DNA of 64,000 nucleotides from CAWBXL01 sp963837365. Lineage in GTDB: Bacteria > Acidobacteriota > Terriglobia > Terriglobales > Acidobacteriaceae. Below the pieces are notes generated by a model that saw nothing but the letters and a program-made list of their open reading frames with translations, ran no database searches and had not been told where the DNA came from. Made by a program: the position numbers and the translations under genes. The DNA lies in the NCBI GenBank assembly GCA_963837365.1, contig CAWIMW010000002.1, positions 620,001 through 684,000 on the forward strand, written 5' to 3'. Positions 8,215 to 17,788 of the stretch are shown here, piece by piece; the first letter of the stretch is position 1; every line of letters starts with the position of its first letter.

Positions 8215-10399
8215 TCAGCCTACTTCCACCAGGCCATACGTCTTCTGCCAGCGGGTACGCATGTGATGCAAAGCCCGGTTAATTTCTTCCTGAGAAATTT
8301 CCTTGTTCGGTCCAGCCAATACCGCAGCCGCCTCTCGCTTGGCCGCCTCCAGCAACTGCCGGTCCCGAATTAAGTTTGCCACCTGAAAACTGGGCACGCC
8401 GGCTTGCCGCGTGCCAAAAAACTCCCCTGGCCCGCGCAGTTCCAGATCTAATTCCGCGATCAGGAAGCCGTCATGCGTGCGGACCATGGCATCCAGCCGC
8501 CGTTCTCCATCCTCGGAGACTTTTCCTCCAGTCATCAAGACGCAATATGATTTGGCCGCCCCACGCCCGATTCGCCCCCGAAGCTGATGCAACTGCGCCA
8601 GCCCAAAACGTTCAGCGTGTTCGACGACCATGACAGTCGCGTTGGCAACGTCCACACCAACCTCAATCACCGTAGTCGCCACCAGAATCTGAAGCTCTCC
8701 CTTCTGAAACATGCGCATGACAAGGTCCTTCAGATCAGGTTCCAGACGGCCATGCAGAAGGCCGACTTTAAGGTCAGGAAAAATCTTGTTGCTCAATTCT
8801 TTGTACATCTTGAGCGCAGCCTTAAGCTCGGTCTCTTCATTTTCTTCGATCACGGGATAAACCACGTAGGCCTGATGCCCTGCTTCAACCTGCTTGCGCA
8901 CAAATTTCCATACTTCATCCGCCCGGTCATCGGAGATGCGTCGCGTCACAATGGGTGTGCGGCCAGGTGGCAGCTCGTTGATCACGCTGACATCAAGGTC
9001 ACCATAAAGAGTCAGCGCCAGAGTCCGGGGAATGGGGGTCGCAGTCATAATCAAGAAATCCGGCTCGGCTGTTTTCTTCATCAGCTTGAAGCGCTGCATT
9101 ACTCCGAAACGGTGCTGTTCATCCACGATCACCAGCCCCAACTTTGCGAACTCAACTTTTTGCTCGATCAAAGCATGAGTCCCAATTACAAGCTGCGCAT
9201 TCCCCTGAGCAATATGCCGGCGGATTTCCCGTTTACGGTCATCTTCCAGCGACCCTGTCAGCAAGACCACGCGATAGCCCGCCGGCTCCAAAATCTGCCG
9301 GCGCGGAAAAATAATGCTGCTGGGCCAAAATTTCTGTTGGCGCCATCAGCGCAACCTGATAGCCGTTCTCCATGGCAATGATCGCGGCCTCAAAAGCCAC
9401 GATGGTCTTACCCGAGCCGACGTCCCCTTGCAGCAGACGGCGCATGGGAGAAGGCTTTTCCATATCGGAAGCAATCTCCTTCAAGACCTGTTTCTGTGCC
9501 TCGGTCGGATGAAATGGCAAAATCTTCTTGATCGCCTGCCGCACCCCTTCATTCAACTGAAACGCAATCCCGGTCTGCGACTTCTGCTCGCGGCGCTTGA
9601 GTTCGAGCCCCAGCTCGACAAAAAACAGTTCTTCAAAAATCAGCCGGATATGCGCCGGAGTGTGCGCCGTTTGCAGGTCCTCAAAACTCTCCCCTGCCTC
9701 CGGCCAGTGAACTCTCCACAGCGCCTCCCGCGGCGGAATCAAACTGATGTGCTCGCGCACCACCGCAGGAATCGGATCAGGCAACTCCGGTGGCAGGTTC
9801 TCCAACGCCGTCCGAATCACCCGCCGAAACCACCTCGCTGTCAGCCTCCCCTGCCCAGCCGACTCATAAATCGGTACGATTCGCCCCACTTCCAGCGAGG
9901 ATTCCAACTTCTTTTCCGCCCCATCAGACGAGCCCTCATCACTGGCATCCCCCAGAATCTCAAACTGCGGCTGATGGAGTTGCAGTTCCCCCCCCCGGTC
10001 CTGCTCCACCTTCCCGTAAAGCGCAACCAACTGTCCCGGCTTAAATTTGTCACGCAGATAGGCCCCGTTGAACCATAGACACTTCAGCTTGGTCCGTCCC
10101 TGCCCGGCCACCATCTGGAAAATAGGCATTCGCCGCGTCCGAAACAGGCCAGAATTGCGCACTTCAGCGATGACCGTCGCCATCTCCCCCGGCCGCAACT
10201 CACCGATTCCCCGTGGATTGAGCCGGTCTTCATAGCGGAACGGAAGGTAGTGCACCAAGTCATCCACGGTATGGATCCCTTTGGCACTCAACACTTCCGC
10301 CAGACGAGGGCCAATCCCCTTCACGAATTGCACGGACGTAGACGGGTCAAGCACTGTGGCGATGTTAGCAGGAGAAACCGCAACTCGGTCGAGCTCCAA
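8215..10399 (-). CDS. recG: ATP-dependent DNA helicase RecG, one frameshift
   Basis: About 728 residues when the two frames are joined, which fits RecG. The first frame (start 10399) has the helix-hairpin FVKGIGPRLAEVL, the wedge OB-domain, and the Walker A motif GDVGSGKT followed by APTEILAQQHYF. It then goes out of frame near 9298, where an extra C in GCGCCGGCAG moves it into the second frame. That frame has DEQHRFGV (DExH), TATPIPRTL and GRIGRG-type motif VI. RecG remodels stalled replication forks and branched DNA. Everything else is well conserved, so a sequencing error is as likely as a real lesion. The gene is upstream of selA and acpS in the same direction. Confidence 0.9.
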
Positions 10400-10446
10400 A
10401 TATTCGGGTCACCTTCACCCCCAGAACGGTGTCTAATGAAGAAGGA

Positions 10447-10656
10447 ATGAAGAACTTCGCCCACTCCCTGGCGGCGGTTCTGGTGGGGAACCTCGTGTAT
10501 TTCTTTGTCATGCCATATCTCCCCGCCGCAGCACGACATGTCCCGCGGAGGTTTGATCTGGGGATGGCGCTGGATTTTTGTTTCTGCCTCGCGGTCCTGG
10601 GGATCATCAAGGCCTTCGTCTGGCGAATGCAGGAAGCAGACTCGAAAAAGCACTAG
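10447..10656 (+). CDS. Small two-helix membrane protein, unknown
   Basis: About 69 residues from ATG 10447 (MKNFAHSLAAVLVGNLVYFF); an earlier in-frame start exists at 10429. It has two hydrophobic segments (SLAAVLVGNLVYFFVMPYL and ALDFCFCLAVLGIIKAFVW) separated by a basic loop, and a charged end. It is divergent from recG and 75 bases upstream of the GGDEF gene in the same direction. I do not recognise a family; a function cannot be assigned. Confidence 0.6.
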   Translation: MKNFAHSLAAVLVGNLVYFFVMPYLPAAARHVPRRFDLGMALDFCFCLAVLGIIKAFVWRMQEADSKKH

Positions 10657-10731
10657 TTCTCTCATGGCCCAGCCACAGTTACTTTCGGAACCTTCGGTAA
10701 CCACCCTCGGGACGATAGAATCCGGCCATCT

Positions 10732-12222
10732 ATGCAACGAGTCGCGGTGCTTTACGACGCTTCCCAGGCGGTGCTCTCCGCAACCGACCTGGACAACGTT
10801 CTTCATCAAATCCTAATCATTGCGCGCGACTTTTTTCACCTGCAAAACGTTGCCATCCTGATGCTGGATGAAGAAAAACAGGAGCTTCAGGTACGTTGCC
10901 AAATCGGCTGGAAGGACAGCCTGGCCCACCTGCGTCTACCGCTGGGGTCAGGCATCACCGGCGCAGCCGCCCAGCAGAAGCGGCCCATTTATGCAGCGAA
11001 TGTCACGCTGGACCCGCGTTATATCCCATCCAGCTTCTACACCAAGTCGGAATTTGCTGTCCCTTTAATCGTCCAAAACGCCGTGGTTGGCGTTCTCGAT
11101 TGCCAGAGCGACCAGCTCGACTATTTCGGCTCCGACATCATTGACCTGCTTACTCTATTTTCCACCCAGGCGTCCATCGCCATACAGAATGCCCGGTTGA
11201 ACGCACTGGAACGGCGCCGTGCCCGCGAGCTGAAGGCTATCAATGCCATCGCACAACAATCCACGGCCGTCCTGGATGTTAGAGAATTGCTCTCCAAAGT
11301 ATGCCCGCTGATTCAGGAAAATTTTCAGCTGCCTCAAATTTGCGTGCTTCTAAAAGATGAGGATGACATGGTTCTCAGCGCTCACCAAGGCATGTTCACA
11401 CCGTGCGTGCCGGAAAGTGGGCGTCTGCCCGCGGCAGTCAGCCTCTGGGGAGCAGCCCTGGCTTCCGGCAAGACGCAGGTGGAGGATGAAATCGAGAGAG
11501 CAAAAGACAACTTCATTTTCTACAACGAAACCGTTTCCCGCATGTGCATTCCCCTGCTTTCCTGCGGCCAGCCTTTAGGTGCGTTGCTGGTGGTCAGCAA
11601 TAAGCCGGCGGCATTCAAGCATTACGATACCCAACCATTAGAATCTGCCGCCGATATTTGCGCGACCGCAATCCAGAACTCACGTTATGTGGAGCGGGTA
11701 AAGCAGCTGGCCTACCTCGACGGATTGACCGGCATCTTCAACCGCCGCTACTTTGAACTGCGCATCACCGAAGAAATTGACCGGGCCCGCCGCTTCGGCG
11801 CCGGCATGGCAGTCTTGATGGTAGACATTGACCAGTTCAAGAATTTGAACGACGAATTCGGACACCTTTTGGGAGACGAGGTCCTCCGCCAGGTTTCCTC
11901 GATCTTCCATCAACAACTGAGGAAAATAGATGTGGTTTGCCGTTTCGGAGGCGAAGAATTCGCCATCCTGCTTTCACAAACCAACGCCCAACATGCTCAG
12001 GGCGTGGCAGAAAAACTGCGCCATTTGGTAGAAAATTGGCAATTTCCTGGGGTGCCGCGCCCGGTCACGATCAGCGCGGGAGTTTCGACCTTTCCCGAAC
12101 ATGGTGCAACCCGGGATGAACTAGTCAAAGCGGCCGACGCAGGCCTTTACGCAGCGAAACAGGGAGGAAGAAACCGCATTGCCGCGTCGCCGCTCGCAAA
12201 GAGCGTAAGCTCAGGGCAATAA
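10732..12222 (+). CDS. GAF-GAF-GGDEF diguanylate cyclase
   Basis: 496 residues with no transmembrane segment, so cytoplasmic. Two GAF sensory domains (about residues 10-160 and 180-325) precede a GGDEF domain (about 335-490) that makes cyclic di-GMP from two GTP. The active-site signature is FGGEEF (about residue 407). An RxxD inhibition site (RKID) lies exactly five residues before it, which predicts product feedback inhibition. DIDQFKNLND carries the metal-binding Asp. The GAF ligand is not deducible. A second c-di-GMP protein is encoded at 33.4-36.2 kb. Confidence 0.92.
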   Translation: MQRVAVLYDASQAVLSATDLDNVLHQILIIARDFFHLQNVAILMLDEEKQELQVRCQIGWKDSLAHLRLPLGSGITGAAAQQKRPIYAANVTLDPRYIPSSFYTKSEFAVPLIVQNAVVGVLDCQSDQLDYFGSDIIDLLTLFSTQASIAIQNARLNALERRRARELKAINAIAQQSTAVLDVRELLSKVCPLIQENFQLPQICVLLKDEDDMVLSAHQGMFTPCVPESGRLPAAVSLWGAALASGKTQVEDEIERAKDNFIFYNETVSRMCIPLLSCGQPLGALLVVSNKPAAFKHYDTQPLESAADICATAIQNSRYVERVKQLAYLDGLTGIFNRRYFELRITEEIDRARRFGAGMAVLMVDIDQFKNLNDEFGHLLGDEVLRQVSSIFHQQLRKIDVVCRFGGEEFAILLSQTNAQHAQGVAEKLRHLVENWQFPGVPRPVTISAGVSTFPEHGATRDELVKAADAGLYAAKQGGRNRIAASPLAKSVSSGQ

Positions 12223-12229
12223 ACACCAC

Positions 12230-13354
12230 TCAGATATCTGCACCAGCACCCTGGTGCTGGATGAGTTCCTGATATTGCTGCTGCCGGTTACGAAATTCCT
12301 TTTGCACGCCTTCCATCTCTTTGCGTATCTGCTCCTGCTGGTCCGCGGCCTCCCTGGCAGCTTTCTCGATCTCCGGCTGCATACGCTTTATCTCTTCTGC
12401 GTATCGCATCATTTCCGGTCGTAATTGGGCCGTGTAGGTTTTGGCTTGATCAAGGGCGGCCTTTACTTCCGCATTCATTTCCGGGATCTCGAAGCTCTCT
12501 TCACGCATTTCCGAATGCCTGGGCTCCGGCAAGGTGAGACTTAAGGTCTGCTCTTTCTTGTCACGAATGATGCCGATACTGATCGTCTTTTCCTTTGTAT
12601 CTTCGCGCTTCATTCGCAAGGTATGAGTAAAGTCCCCGGTGTCGTTGATCGCTTCGTTGTTCACGCGGACGATGACATCACCGGCGCGGAACCCCGCCTT
12701 TTCCGCAATGCTTCCTTTTTCCACCGAACGCACCAGGATACCCTGCCCGTCTTTTGCGCCAAAGAAGGTACCCAGCTGCGGCGTCAGATTTTCCACCATC
12801 AAACCGCTCCGCGCCGACGAATGCACGACAATCACGCTAGCTGGGATATCCATGTCTTGCATGACCGCTACGTCGGGCATATTGAACTTAAATGGCTTTA
12901 CCCTCACCTCGGGGAATGCGAAGGTAGTCTTACGGTCCGCAAGCTGTGCCTTCAAGGTCAGAGGTCGTCCATCCCGGATCAGTCCCAAAGTAACCACGCG
13001 GCCCGAGGGAATTTCATGAATCATGCGCCGTAACTGCTCGACACTCTGCACCGCAGAGCCATTCACGCTCACAATCACGTCACGCTCTTTGATCCCAGCT
13101 TTGCCGGCGGGGGCATCCTGGTCCACCATGGTCACTTCCACGCCGTTATCATCTTTGAGCTTGAGGTCGGCAAGCCGTTCCTGGGTAAGATTGCGCGTGT
13201 CCACTCCCAGGTAGGAAGTGCCGCCGCCACCATCGTCGCTCGAATAACCAAATGAATCTCCCCCCATGGGGAAATAGGAGAAACAGTCGGTAGCAGATTT
13301 CTGGGCTGCGAGCATGGAAACCGCCAGCGCCACACTTAGAAGTTGACTCATCAT
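12230..13354 (-). CDS. Secreted double-PDZ protein with C-terminal coiled coil
   Basis: 374 residues starting at ATG 13354 after a good GGGAGG ribosome site. A signal peptide (MMSQLLSVALAVSMLAAQ) is followed by two PDZ domains (about 48-135 and 180-280; typical KAGIKERDVIVSVNG and KAGFRAGDVIVRVNN). A long charged coiled coil rich in Glu, Gln and Arg runs from about 290 to the end. No trypsin-like catalytic domain is present, so this is not a DegP protease but probably a periplasmic scaffold or sensor. It is the last gene of the sigma/anti-sigma cluster, and only 19 bases separate it from the upstream gene. Confidence 0.85.
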   Translation of the reverse strand: MMSQLLSVALAVSMLAAQKSATDCFSYFPMGGDSFGYSSDDGGGGTSYLGVDTRNLTQERLADLKLKDDNGVEVTMVDQDAPAGKAGIKERDVIVSVNGSAVQSVEQLRRMIHEIPSGRVVTLGLIRDGRPLTLKAQLADRKTTFAFPEVRVKPFKFNMPDVAVMQDMDIPASVIVVHSSARSGLMVENLTPQLGTFFGAKDGQGILVRSVEKGSIAEKAGFRAGDVIVRVNNEAINDTGDFTHTLRMKREDTKEKTISIGIIRDKKEQTLSLTLPEPRHSEMREESFEIPEMNAEVKAALDQAKTYTAQLRPEMMRYAEEIKRMQPEIEKAAREAADQQEQIRKEMEGVQKEFRNRQQQYQELIQHQGAGADI

Positions 13355-13373
13355 GATCTACCTCCCGGGAAAA

Positions 13374-14555
13374 TTACTGACTGGCACGGCGAAACCAGAT
13401 ATTGCCACTCACTGTCTGAACTTTGATGGTTGGCCCGCCGCCATTCAAATTGCCTTCCGCAGTAATGGTCTGGGGCCATTCGCCCTCTTCCATGCGGACA
13501 GGAATCTCCGGAAAATCGGAGTAAATCTTATGGCCATTGGCCGCTTCGATGGCAGCACGCACTCGGGCCCGGAAATTCGCCGGCAGGTAAACTACGATGT
13601 CACCGGCCGCGGTTTCAAGCAGAGAATCCGCATGGTCGCCGGAAATGCTCACGAAGCGGGCTGAAATTCCTCCCGAGCCGGTTTCCGCCCGCACCGATGG
13701 AATTCCATTCAACTCAATCCTCCCCGAGCCGGTTTCCGCCCGCACCAGTCCCTTCGCCGAGCCGACGCGAATGCTGCCGCCGCCAGTCGTCATCTGCAAC
13801 AGTCCGGCAACATTGTCCACGTCTATGTTGCCTCCACCAGTTGTGATTTTGAGATCCCCGCCGCACTGCTTTACCTGAATGTCGCCTCCCCCCGATTCCA
13901 ACACCGTGCTCCCTCCACCTGACAACAACACCACATCGCCGCCACCGGTGGTCGCATTGACCAAACCTTTTACCGATCCCAAATAGAGCTTGCCGCCACC
14001 AGTCTGCACATTTAAGTCGCCACCGATCTGGTTGACCTCAATGCTGTCGCCGCCGGTCTCCGCGTTGACATCACCGCCAATATCTTCCAGGTGGATCTTT
14101 CCGCCGCCAGTTTCCGCCTCAACTCGCCCGGAAACTCCCTTGGTACTGACCGCCCCGCCGTCGGTTTCAATCTTGATCAAATCCATCTCACGCGGAACGT
14201 TGATCACATATTCGCCGGAGAATCTGTGCGGGCTGTCGCACTCCGCCACAATCCATGCCGTATCTCCGTGGACATACGAACTGACCTTGTACGAATCAAA
14301 CTGCCGCCGGGCTTTTTCCTCTGACGATGTCCGCACATGCGCAACCATTTTGTAGCTGATCGCCGACTGCGAGCCGCCTTCGACGCGTACCGCACCGGCC
14401 TCCACTCTGACGTGGAGATTTTTCACACCGCCAAGCGATCCCGACACTTCCTGCGCCCAGCCCCCGGGCTCTTGATAGATCCGGCCTTGTTGTGCCATCG
14501 CCGCTACGCTGAGCGTTAAGACGGCCACTACGATTTTGAAATTTGTTTTTAACAT
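13374..14555 (-). CDS. Secreted DUF4097-type beta-helix repeat protein
   Basis: The start at ATG 14555 is chosen because GGAAGG lies just upstream and a clean signal peptide follows (MLKTNFKIVVAVLTLSVAAM); an earlier start at 14597 is possible. The mature protein (about 370 residues) is made of many short beta strands with recurring TGGG, ESGGGD and ETGSG turns, as in DUF4097 parallel beta-helix proteins sometimes annotated as adhesin-like. It is probably periplasmic or surface-exposed. It lies between the HEAT/anti-sigma genes and the PDZ gene on the same strand, so it is likely part of the same regulon. Confidence 0.82.
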   Translation of the reverse strand: MLKTNFKIVVAVLTLSVAAMAQQGRIYQEPGGWAQEVSGSLGGVKNLHVRVEAGAVRVEGGSQSAISYKMVAHVRTSSEEKARRQFDSYKVSSYVHGDTAWIVAECDSPHRFSGEYVINVPREMDLIKIETDGGAVSTKGVSGRVEAETGGGKIHLEDIGGDVNAETGGDSIEVNQIGGDLNVQTGGGKLYLGSVKGLVNATTGGGDVVLLSGGGSTVLESGGGDIQVKQCGGDLKITTGGGNIDVDNVAGLLQMTTGGGSIRVGSAKGLVRAETGSGRIELNGIPSVRAETGSGGISARFVSISGDHADSLLETAAGDIVVYLPANFRARVRAAIEAANGHKIYSDFPEIPVRMEEGEWPQTITAEGNLNGGGPTIKVQTVSGNIWFRRASQ

Positions 14556-14611
14556 TGACCTTCCAATTCGACGTGCTTCCATCTTTTTTGTAATCAAACC
14601 CGCTCCAGCGA

Positions 14612-15121
14612 TTAATCAATCTCCGGGAGCTGCGCCAACACAGTACGGGCCTGCGACCGTATGTACTGGTTCTGGTCACCATCCGCCAACTTCTGCATCA
14701 CCGCCCGCACGCTGCTGTCAGCCCGCACCGGACCGAGTAAATGCAACGCGCTCGTGCGCAGCCCTGGATTCGAATCATGCAGCAACGCTTCCAGCACCGC
14801 ATCCCGTACTCGTACATCGTCCTTCACGTAGCCCCCCAGGGCATCCAATGCCTTCAACCGCACGCCAGGATTGGAGTCGTACCGTAACGCATACAAGAGT
14901 GCTTCCCGCGCGCGCATGTCTTGCGGTTGTTGACTGAGCAGATCAACAGAATCCATCCGCACACCGGAGTTGTAGTTGTTGCGCGCGGCAAAAAGAAGCA
15001 GTTGCTGGATACGTTGATCGTTCAGCGAACCGTCCGCTTCCTGGCTGGAAACGGTGTCGTACTTGATGTGGACTTGATTGGATCCCGGTTCCTGGGTAAC
15101 AGAACGAATGCCGCTGATCAC
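14612..15121 (-). CDS. HEAT-repeat protein coupled to the anti-sigma factor
   Basis: 169 residues from GTG 15121, composed of alpha-helical HEAT repeats (VRMDSVDLL, VRLKALDAL, LRTSALHLL, IRSQARTVL). The GTG overlaps the TGA of the anti-sigma gene by four bases (GTGA), suggesting translational coupling. However, the frame stays open upstream of the GTG. I recall related acidobacterial proteins in which the anti-sigma and HEAT parts are one chain, so a one-base indel near 15130-15140 may have split a single gene. On a joined protein the HEAT part would lie after the transmembrane helix, in the periplasm. Confidence 0.75.
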   Translation of the reverse strand: MISGIRSVTQEPGSNQVHIKYDTVSSQEADGSLNDQRIQQLLLFAARNNYNSGVRMDSVDLLSQQPQDMRAREALLYALRYDSNPGVRLKALDALGGYVKDDVRVRDAVLEALLHDSNPGLRTSALHLLGPVRADSSVRAVMQKLADGDQNQYIRSQARTVLAQLPEID

Positions 15122-15534
15122 CGAAGATTCAACCGGAGCAGCTGGTCCTTAGTGGTGGGCCCCTTCATTGCTTCATAAGTTGCGCCGGTCCCGCCCACGA
15201 ATCCAACGATAAAGATCACCGTCGCCACCGCCGGAGCAAACCGGATCTCCCGCCACCATGCCCAGGGATCAAACACCAGCCTCCGCCAGAACCCCGACTG
15301 CTCCGCCGTCTCCAACGACTCCTGCAACTTCATCCGCGAAGCCGTCAGCAAATTCGGCGAAGGCTCCTGCACCGGCAACCGCGACAACAGGGAATGCAAC
15401 TCCCGCGCCGACTTCAACGCCTTCGCGCACCCGCCACAGCGGGCCACATGCTGCTCCAGCTCATAGCGGGCGTCATCGGCCAGTTCGTCGTAAACGTAAA
15501 GCTGAATATTCTTCCCAACCCAATCGCAATTCAT
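15118..15534 (-). CDS. Anti-sigma factor, zf-HC2 domain plus one TM helix
   Basis: 138 residues starting at ATG 15534 (MNCDWVGKNIQLYVYDELAD). The zinc-finger anti-sigma signature is visible: Cys3, then HVARCGGCAKAL with H-x3-C-x2-C (about residues 30-40). One transmembrane helix lies near the end (FAPAVATVIFIVGFVGG). Such proteins hold an ECF sigma factor at the membrane until a signal arrives. The cognate sigma gene lies immediately upstream (15603-16200), separated by a perfect hairpin. The chain may continue into the HEAT gene, as described there. Confidence 0.87.
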   Translation of the reverse strand: MNCDWVGKNIQLYVYDELADDARYELEQHVARCGGCAKALKSARELHSLLSRLPVQEPSPNLLTASRMKLQESLETAEQSGFWRRLVFDPWAWWREIRFAPAVATVIFIVGFVGGTGATYEAMKGPTTKDQLLRLNLR

Positions 15535-15566
15535 AATGTGCCTCAATCCAACAAACAACCAAATCC

Positions 15567-15597
15567 ATGTGGAGGCGGGCGACTCGCCCGCCACCCA
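15567..15597. repeat. Perfect GGCGGGCGA palindrome
   Basis: GGCGGGCGACTCGCCCGCC between the sigma and anti-sigma genes can form a 9-bp stem. Related GGGCGG/CCGCCC hairpins occur at 24974-25005 and 37137-37161. It might modulate sigma versus anti-sigma expression, but it matches a dispersed family and may simply be a repeat. Confidence 0.55.
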
Positions 15598-15602
15598 AAT
15601 TC

Positions 15603-16200
15603 CTATCTCATATCTCCCAACGACCCACGCAACTTCTGCGTGGCCCGAAACAAAGTATTCTTAGCCGTATCCTCGGTGGTATTCAAAATCTCTCCCACCG
15701 TCCTCAGCTTCAACCCATGAAAATGTTTCAGCTCAAACACCATCCGCTCCCGCGGAGAAAGCTTGCCCAAAGCCTGCCCAATCCGCGTTGCCCACCTCCC
15801 GGCTCATCAAATCATGCTCCGGATTGGCCCCTGCCCGCCCATCCGCCACCTGGTCCAGCATGTCGTAAGTCTGCCCTTCAGCATCCACCGCCACTGGAGC
15901 ATCCTCCTTACGCACCTGTCGTTTCCGCAGATGGTCAAGGCACAGATTGGTCACGATGCGGTAAATCCAGGTATAAAACGAACACTCGAAGCGGAAGCTG
16001 CCGATACTCTTGTAAGCCTTGAGGAACGCATCCTGATAAATATCCTGCGCCTCATGCTCCGACCCGGTCAGATGCATGGCCAGGCGAAGCACTGCATGGT
16101 CGTACTGCCGCACCAGTTCCTCGAAGGCTACGCGGTTGCCGCGCTGCGCCTCCCGGACCAAAACCGAGTCGTCGATCCGGCTTGAGTTTTGCCCAGTCAT
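15603..16200 (-). CDS. ECF RNA polymerase sigma factor, one frameshift
   Basis: About 198 residues from ATG 16200 (MTGQNSSRIDDSVLV). Region 2 is clear (FEELVRQYDHAVLRLAMHL, DIYQDAFLKAYKSIGSF, WIYRIVTNLCLDHLRKR). The frame breaks near 15784, where an extra G in GCGGATTGGG separates it from the region 4 frame: GQALGKLSPRERMVFELKHF, then a helix-turn-helix with LKLRTVGEILNTTEDTAKN, ending DMR at TAG 15603-15605. With that base removed the protein is a normal ECF factor. It heads the cluster of anti-sigma, HEAT, DUF4097 and PDZ genes and probably controls it. Confidence 0.85.
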
Positions 16201-16423
16201 GTCCTGGGTGATATTGTCTCGCACTCTGCTGGCGCGCCCCGCCTGCGAACGAGACTGCTCGCCAACCGGTAAGACTGCTGCCCAAGCATCGGCCGGCATG
16301 TGTTTTTCCCGCGTGCTCAGAATAAAGCGCCGAAGCGTTCCGGCTGCATTGCTATGGACGTGTCAGGTTGAGATTTGTGAGCAGGGGGTGCACGGGAAAA
16401 ACCATAACGCAAGGCAGTTTAAA

Positions 16424-16452
16424 TTGCTGTGAGATAACGACTTATGTAAGAT
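16424..16452 (+). promoter_or_regulatory. Possible sigma-70 promoter
   Basis: TTGCTG (16424-16429), a 17-base spacer and TAAGAT (16447-16452), 28 bases before the ATG of the gene at 16481. The region is AT-rich relative to its surroundings. Predicted by eye only. Confidence 0.35.
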
Positions 16453-16480
16453 AGTGATGAGAGCATAGGAGTCAACCAGA

Positions 16481-17242
16481 ATGCCTCTTTCCAGATTCCT
16501 TGCGATTTGCAGTTTCCTATCACTCCTGCAATGCGCCTGTGTAACTCGGGCGAATGCCTGTTCGGCTGTTGCTTGCATTGGAGATGGCACCGAGATGCGG
16601 CGCTCCTTCATAGTACTTGTCACCCACAACAATAAGCCGCTTTCTGGCGCAACTGTAGAAATCAGCGGCAATGGCAAACAACCTCTGACCATGACAACCG
16701 GTATCGAAGGTACTGCGCCGATTTCCAGTTTGCAGCCTGGAACCTACTGGATCACGGTTCAATTGCTAGGAATCGGCGCAGCTTATGAGTGTTTTCATAT
16801 CTCCGCTGGCCCGACCAAAAAGGCACGACGCAAACTTAGTTATGAATGGGGAGATGAAGCTCCTGCTACCAAACGAATTGCAGGCAGTTTGGTAGATATG
16901 CAGCCAAGCAAAGGCGGCACACCTTTGTGGAACCTTGTCCATCCAGTTTCAGTACCAATTGTTGCTGCCAGCCTTAAGCTGCAAGATCCGATCAGTGGTA
17001 CGGTCTACACAACCAGCTCAGACAAGAATGGTTACTTCGCACTGGATGGCGTTCCTGAGGGAACGTATGTTCTGCATATAGAAGGTGGAGATGCGGATGG
17101 TCGTGCCTATGATGCAACAGATCAACTTATCGCTCTGAGTTCCCGTGCTAAGAACAGTCTTCTAATGTTCGCCCGAAGAAACGGCGCGGGGGGAAGTTGT
17201 GGCGGGACTGAACTCGAACTGAGAGACCCGCCACCTGAATAG
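16481..17242 (+). CDS. Secreted protein with carboxypeptidase-regulatory-like domains
   Basis: 253 residues. An N-terminal signal peptide (FLAICSFLSLLQCACV) suggests export, possibly as a lipoprotein. Two beta-sandwich segments look like CarboxypepD_reg/Cna-B folds: LVTHNNKPLSGATVEISG..TG..GTAPISSLQPGTYWITV and VSVPIVAASLKLQDPISG..TSSDKNGYFALDGVPEGTYVLHI. Such domains are structural. No catalytic motif is seen. The gene stands alone, convergent with rplI, with a stop only two bases from the rplI stop. Confidence 0.65.
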   Translation: MPLSRFLAICSFLSLLQCACVTRANACSAVACIGDGTEMRRSFIVLVTHNNKPLSGATVEISGNGKQPLTMTTGIEGTAPISSLQPGTYWITVQLLGIGAAYECFHISAGPTKKARRKLSYEWGDEAPATKRIAGSLVDMQPSKGGTPLWNLVHPVSVPIVAASLKLQDPISGTVYTTSSDKNGYFALDGVPEGTYVLHIEGGDADGRAYDATDQLIALSSRAKNSLLMFARRNGAGGSCGGTELELRDPPPE

Positions 17243-17244
17243 TT

Positions 17245-17697
17245 CTACTCGCTGGCTTCCTTTTCAATCACAACCTTCAAGTGCACCGTGACATCCTTGT
17301 GCAGCTTCACCGGAACCATGAACTCGCCCACAGTTTTGAGCGGCTCATGCAACTGGATCTTGCGGCGGTCCAGTTCCATGCCCTTCTTCCCCAGCGCCTC
17401 AGCGATGTCGCCCGAGGTGACCGAACCGAACAGCTGATCGTTCTCGCCCGACTTGCGGGTAAATGAAACCGACAGGCCATCGTACTGCTTGGCCAACTCT
17501 TCCGCCTGCACCTTCTCCTTGGCGGAACGGCGCACACCGGCAGCCTTCATCTGTTCGATGACAGCCTTATTGCCCTTGTTGGCCAAAATGGCCAGTTTCT
17601 GCGGCAACAGATAGTTCCGTCCAAAACCCTCGGCGACTTTTACCACGTCGCCCTTTGAGCCCAGCTTGGGCACGTCTTCTTTCAGAATGAGTTCCAT
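17245..17697 (-). CDS. rplI: 50S ribosomal protein L9
   Basis: 150 residues from ATG 17697 (MELILKEDVPKLGSKGDVVKV), the typical L9 length and start; an upstream in-frame ATG would add four residues without support. The N-terminal rRNA-binding domain contains GFGRNYLLPQKLA, followed by the long connecting helix and the C-terminal domain (GELF-type NDQLFGSVTSGDIAEAL). It is the last gene of the rpsF-rpsR-rplI order common to many bacteria, separated from rpsR by a palindromic repeat. Confidence 0.97.
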   Translation of the reverse strand: MELILKEDVPKLGSKGDVVKVAEGFGRNYLLPQKLAILANKGNKAVIEQMKAAGVRRSAKEKVQAEELAKQYDGLSVSFTRKSGENDQLFGSVTSGDIAEALGKKGMELDRRKIQLHEPLKTVGEFMVPVKLHKDVTVHLKVVIEKEASE

Positions 17698-17711
17698 ATA
17701 TGACTCCAATC

Positions 17712-17786
17712 CTTTTGAGTATCAGCTCTCAGCTTTCAGACAACCCAGTATTGAGCTGAGAGCTGAAGGCTGATAGCTGAGGGCTT
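17712..17786. repeat. Type E palindromic repeat (AGCTCTCAGCTTTCAG)
   Basis: ATCAGCTCTCAGCTTTCAG is answered by an inverted GAGCTGAGAGCTGAAGGCTG about 20 bases on. The family occurs again at 21030-21182 and 32895-33021. It fills the rpsR-rplI gap and may form a hairpin in the ribosomal-protein mRNA. Confidence 0.7.
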
Positions 17787-17788
17787 GA

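Noticed and set aside
9314..10078. 254-codon plus-strand frame
   Set aside because: Shadow of recG.
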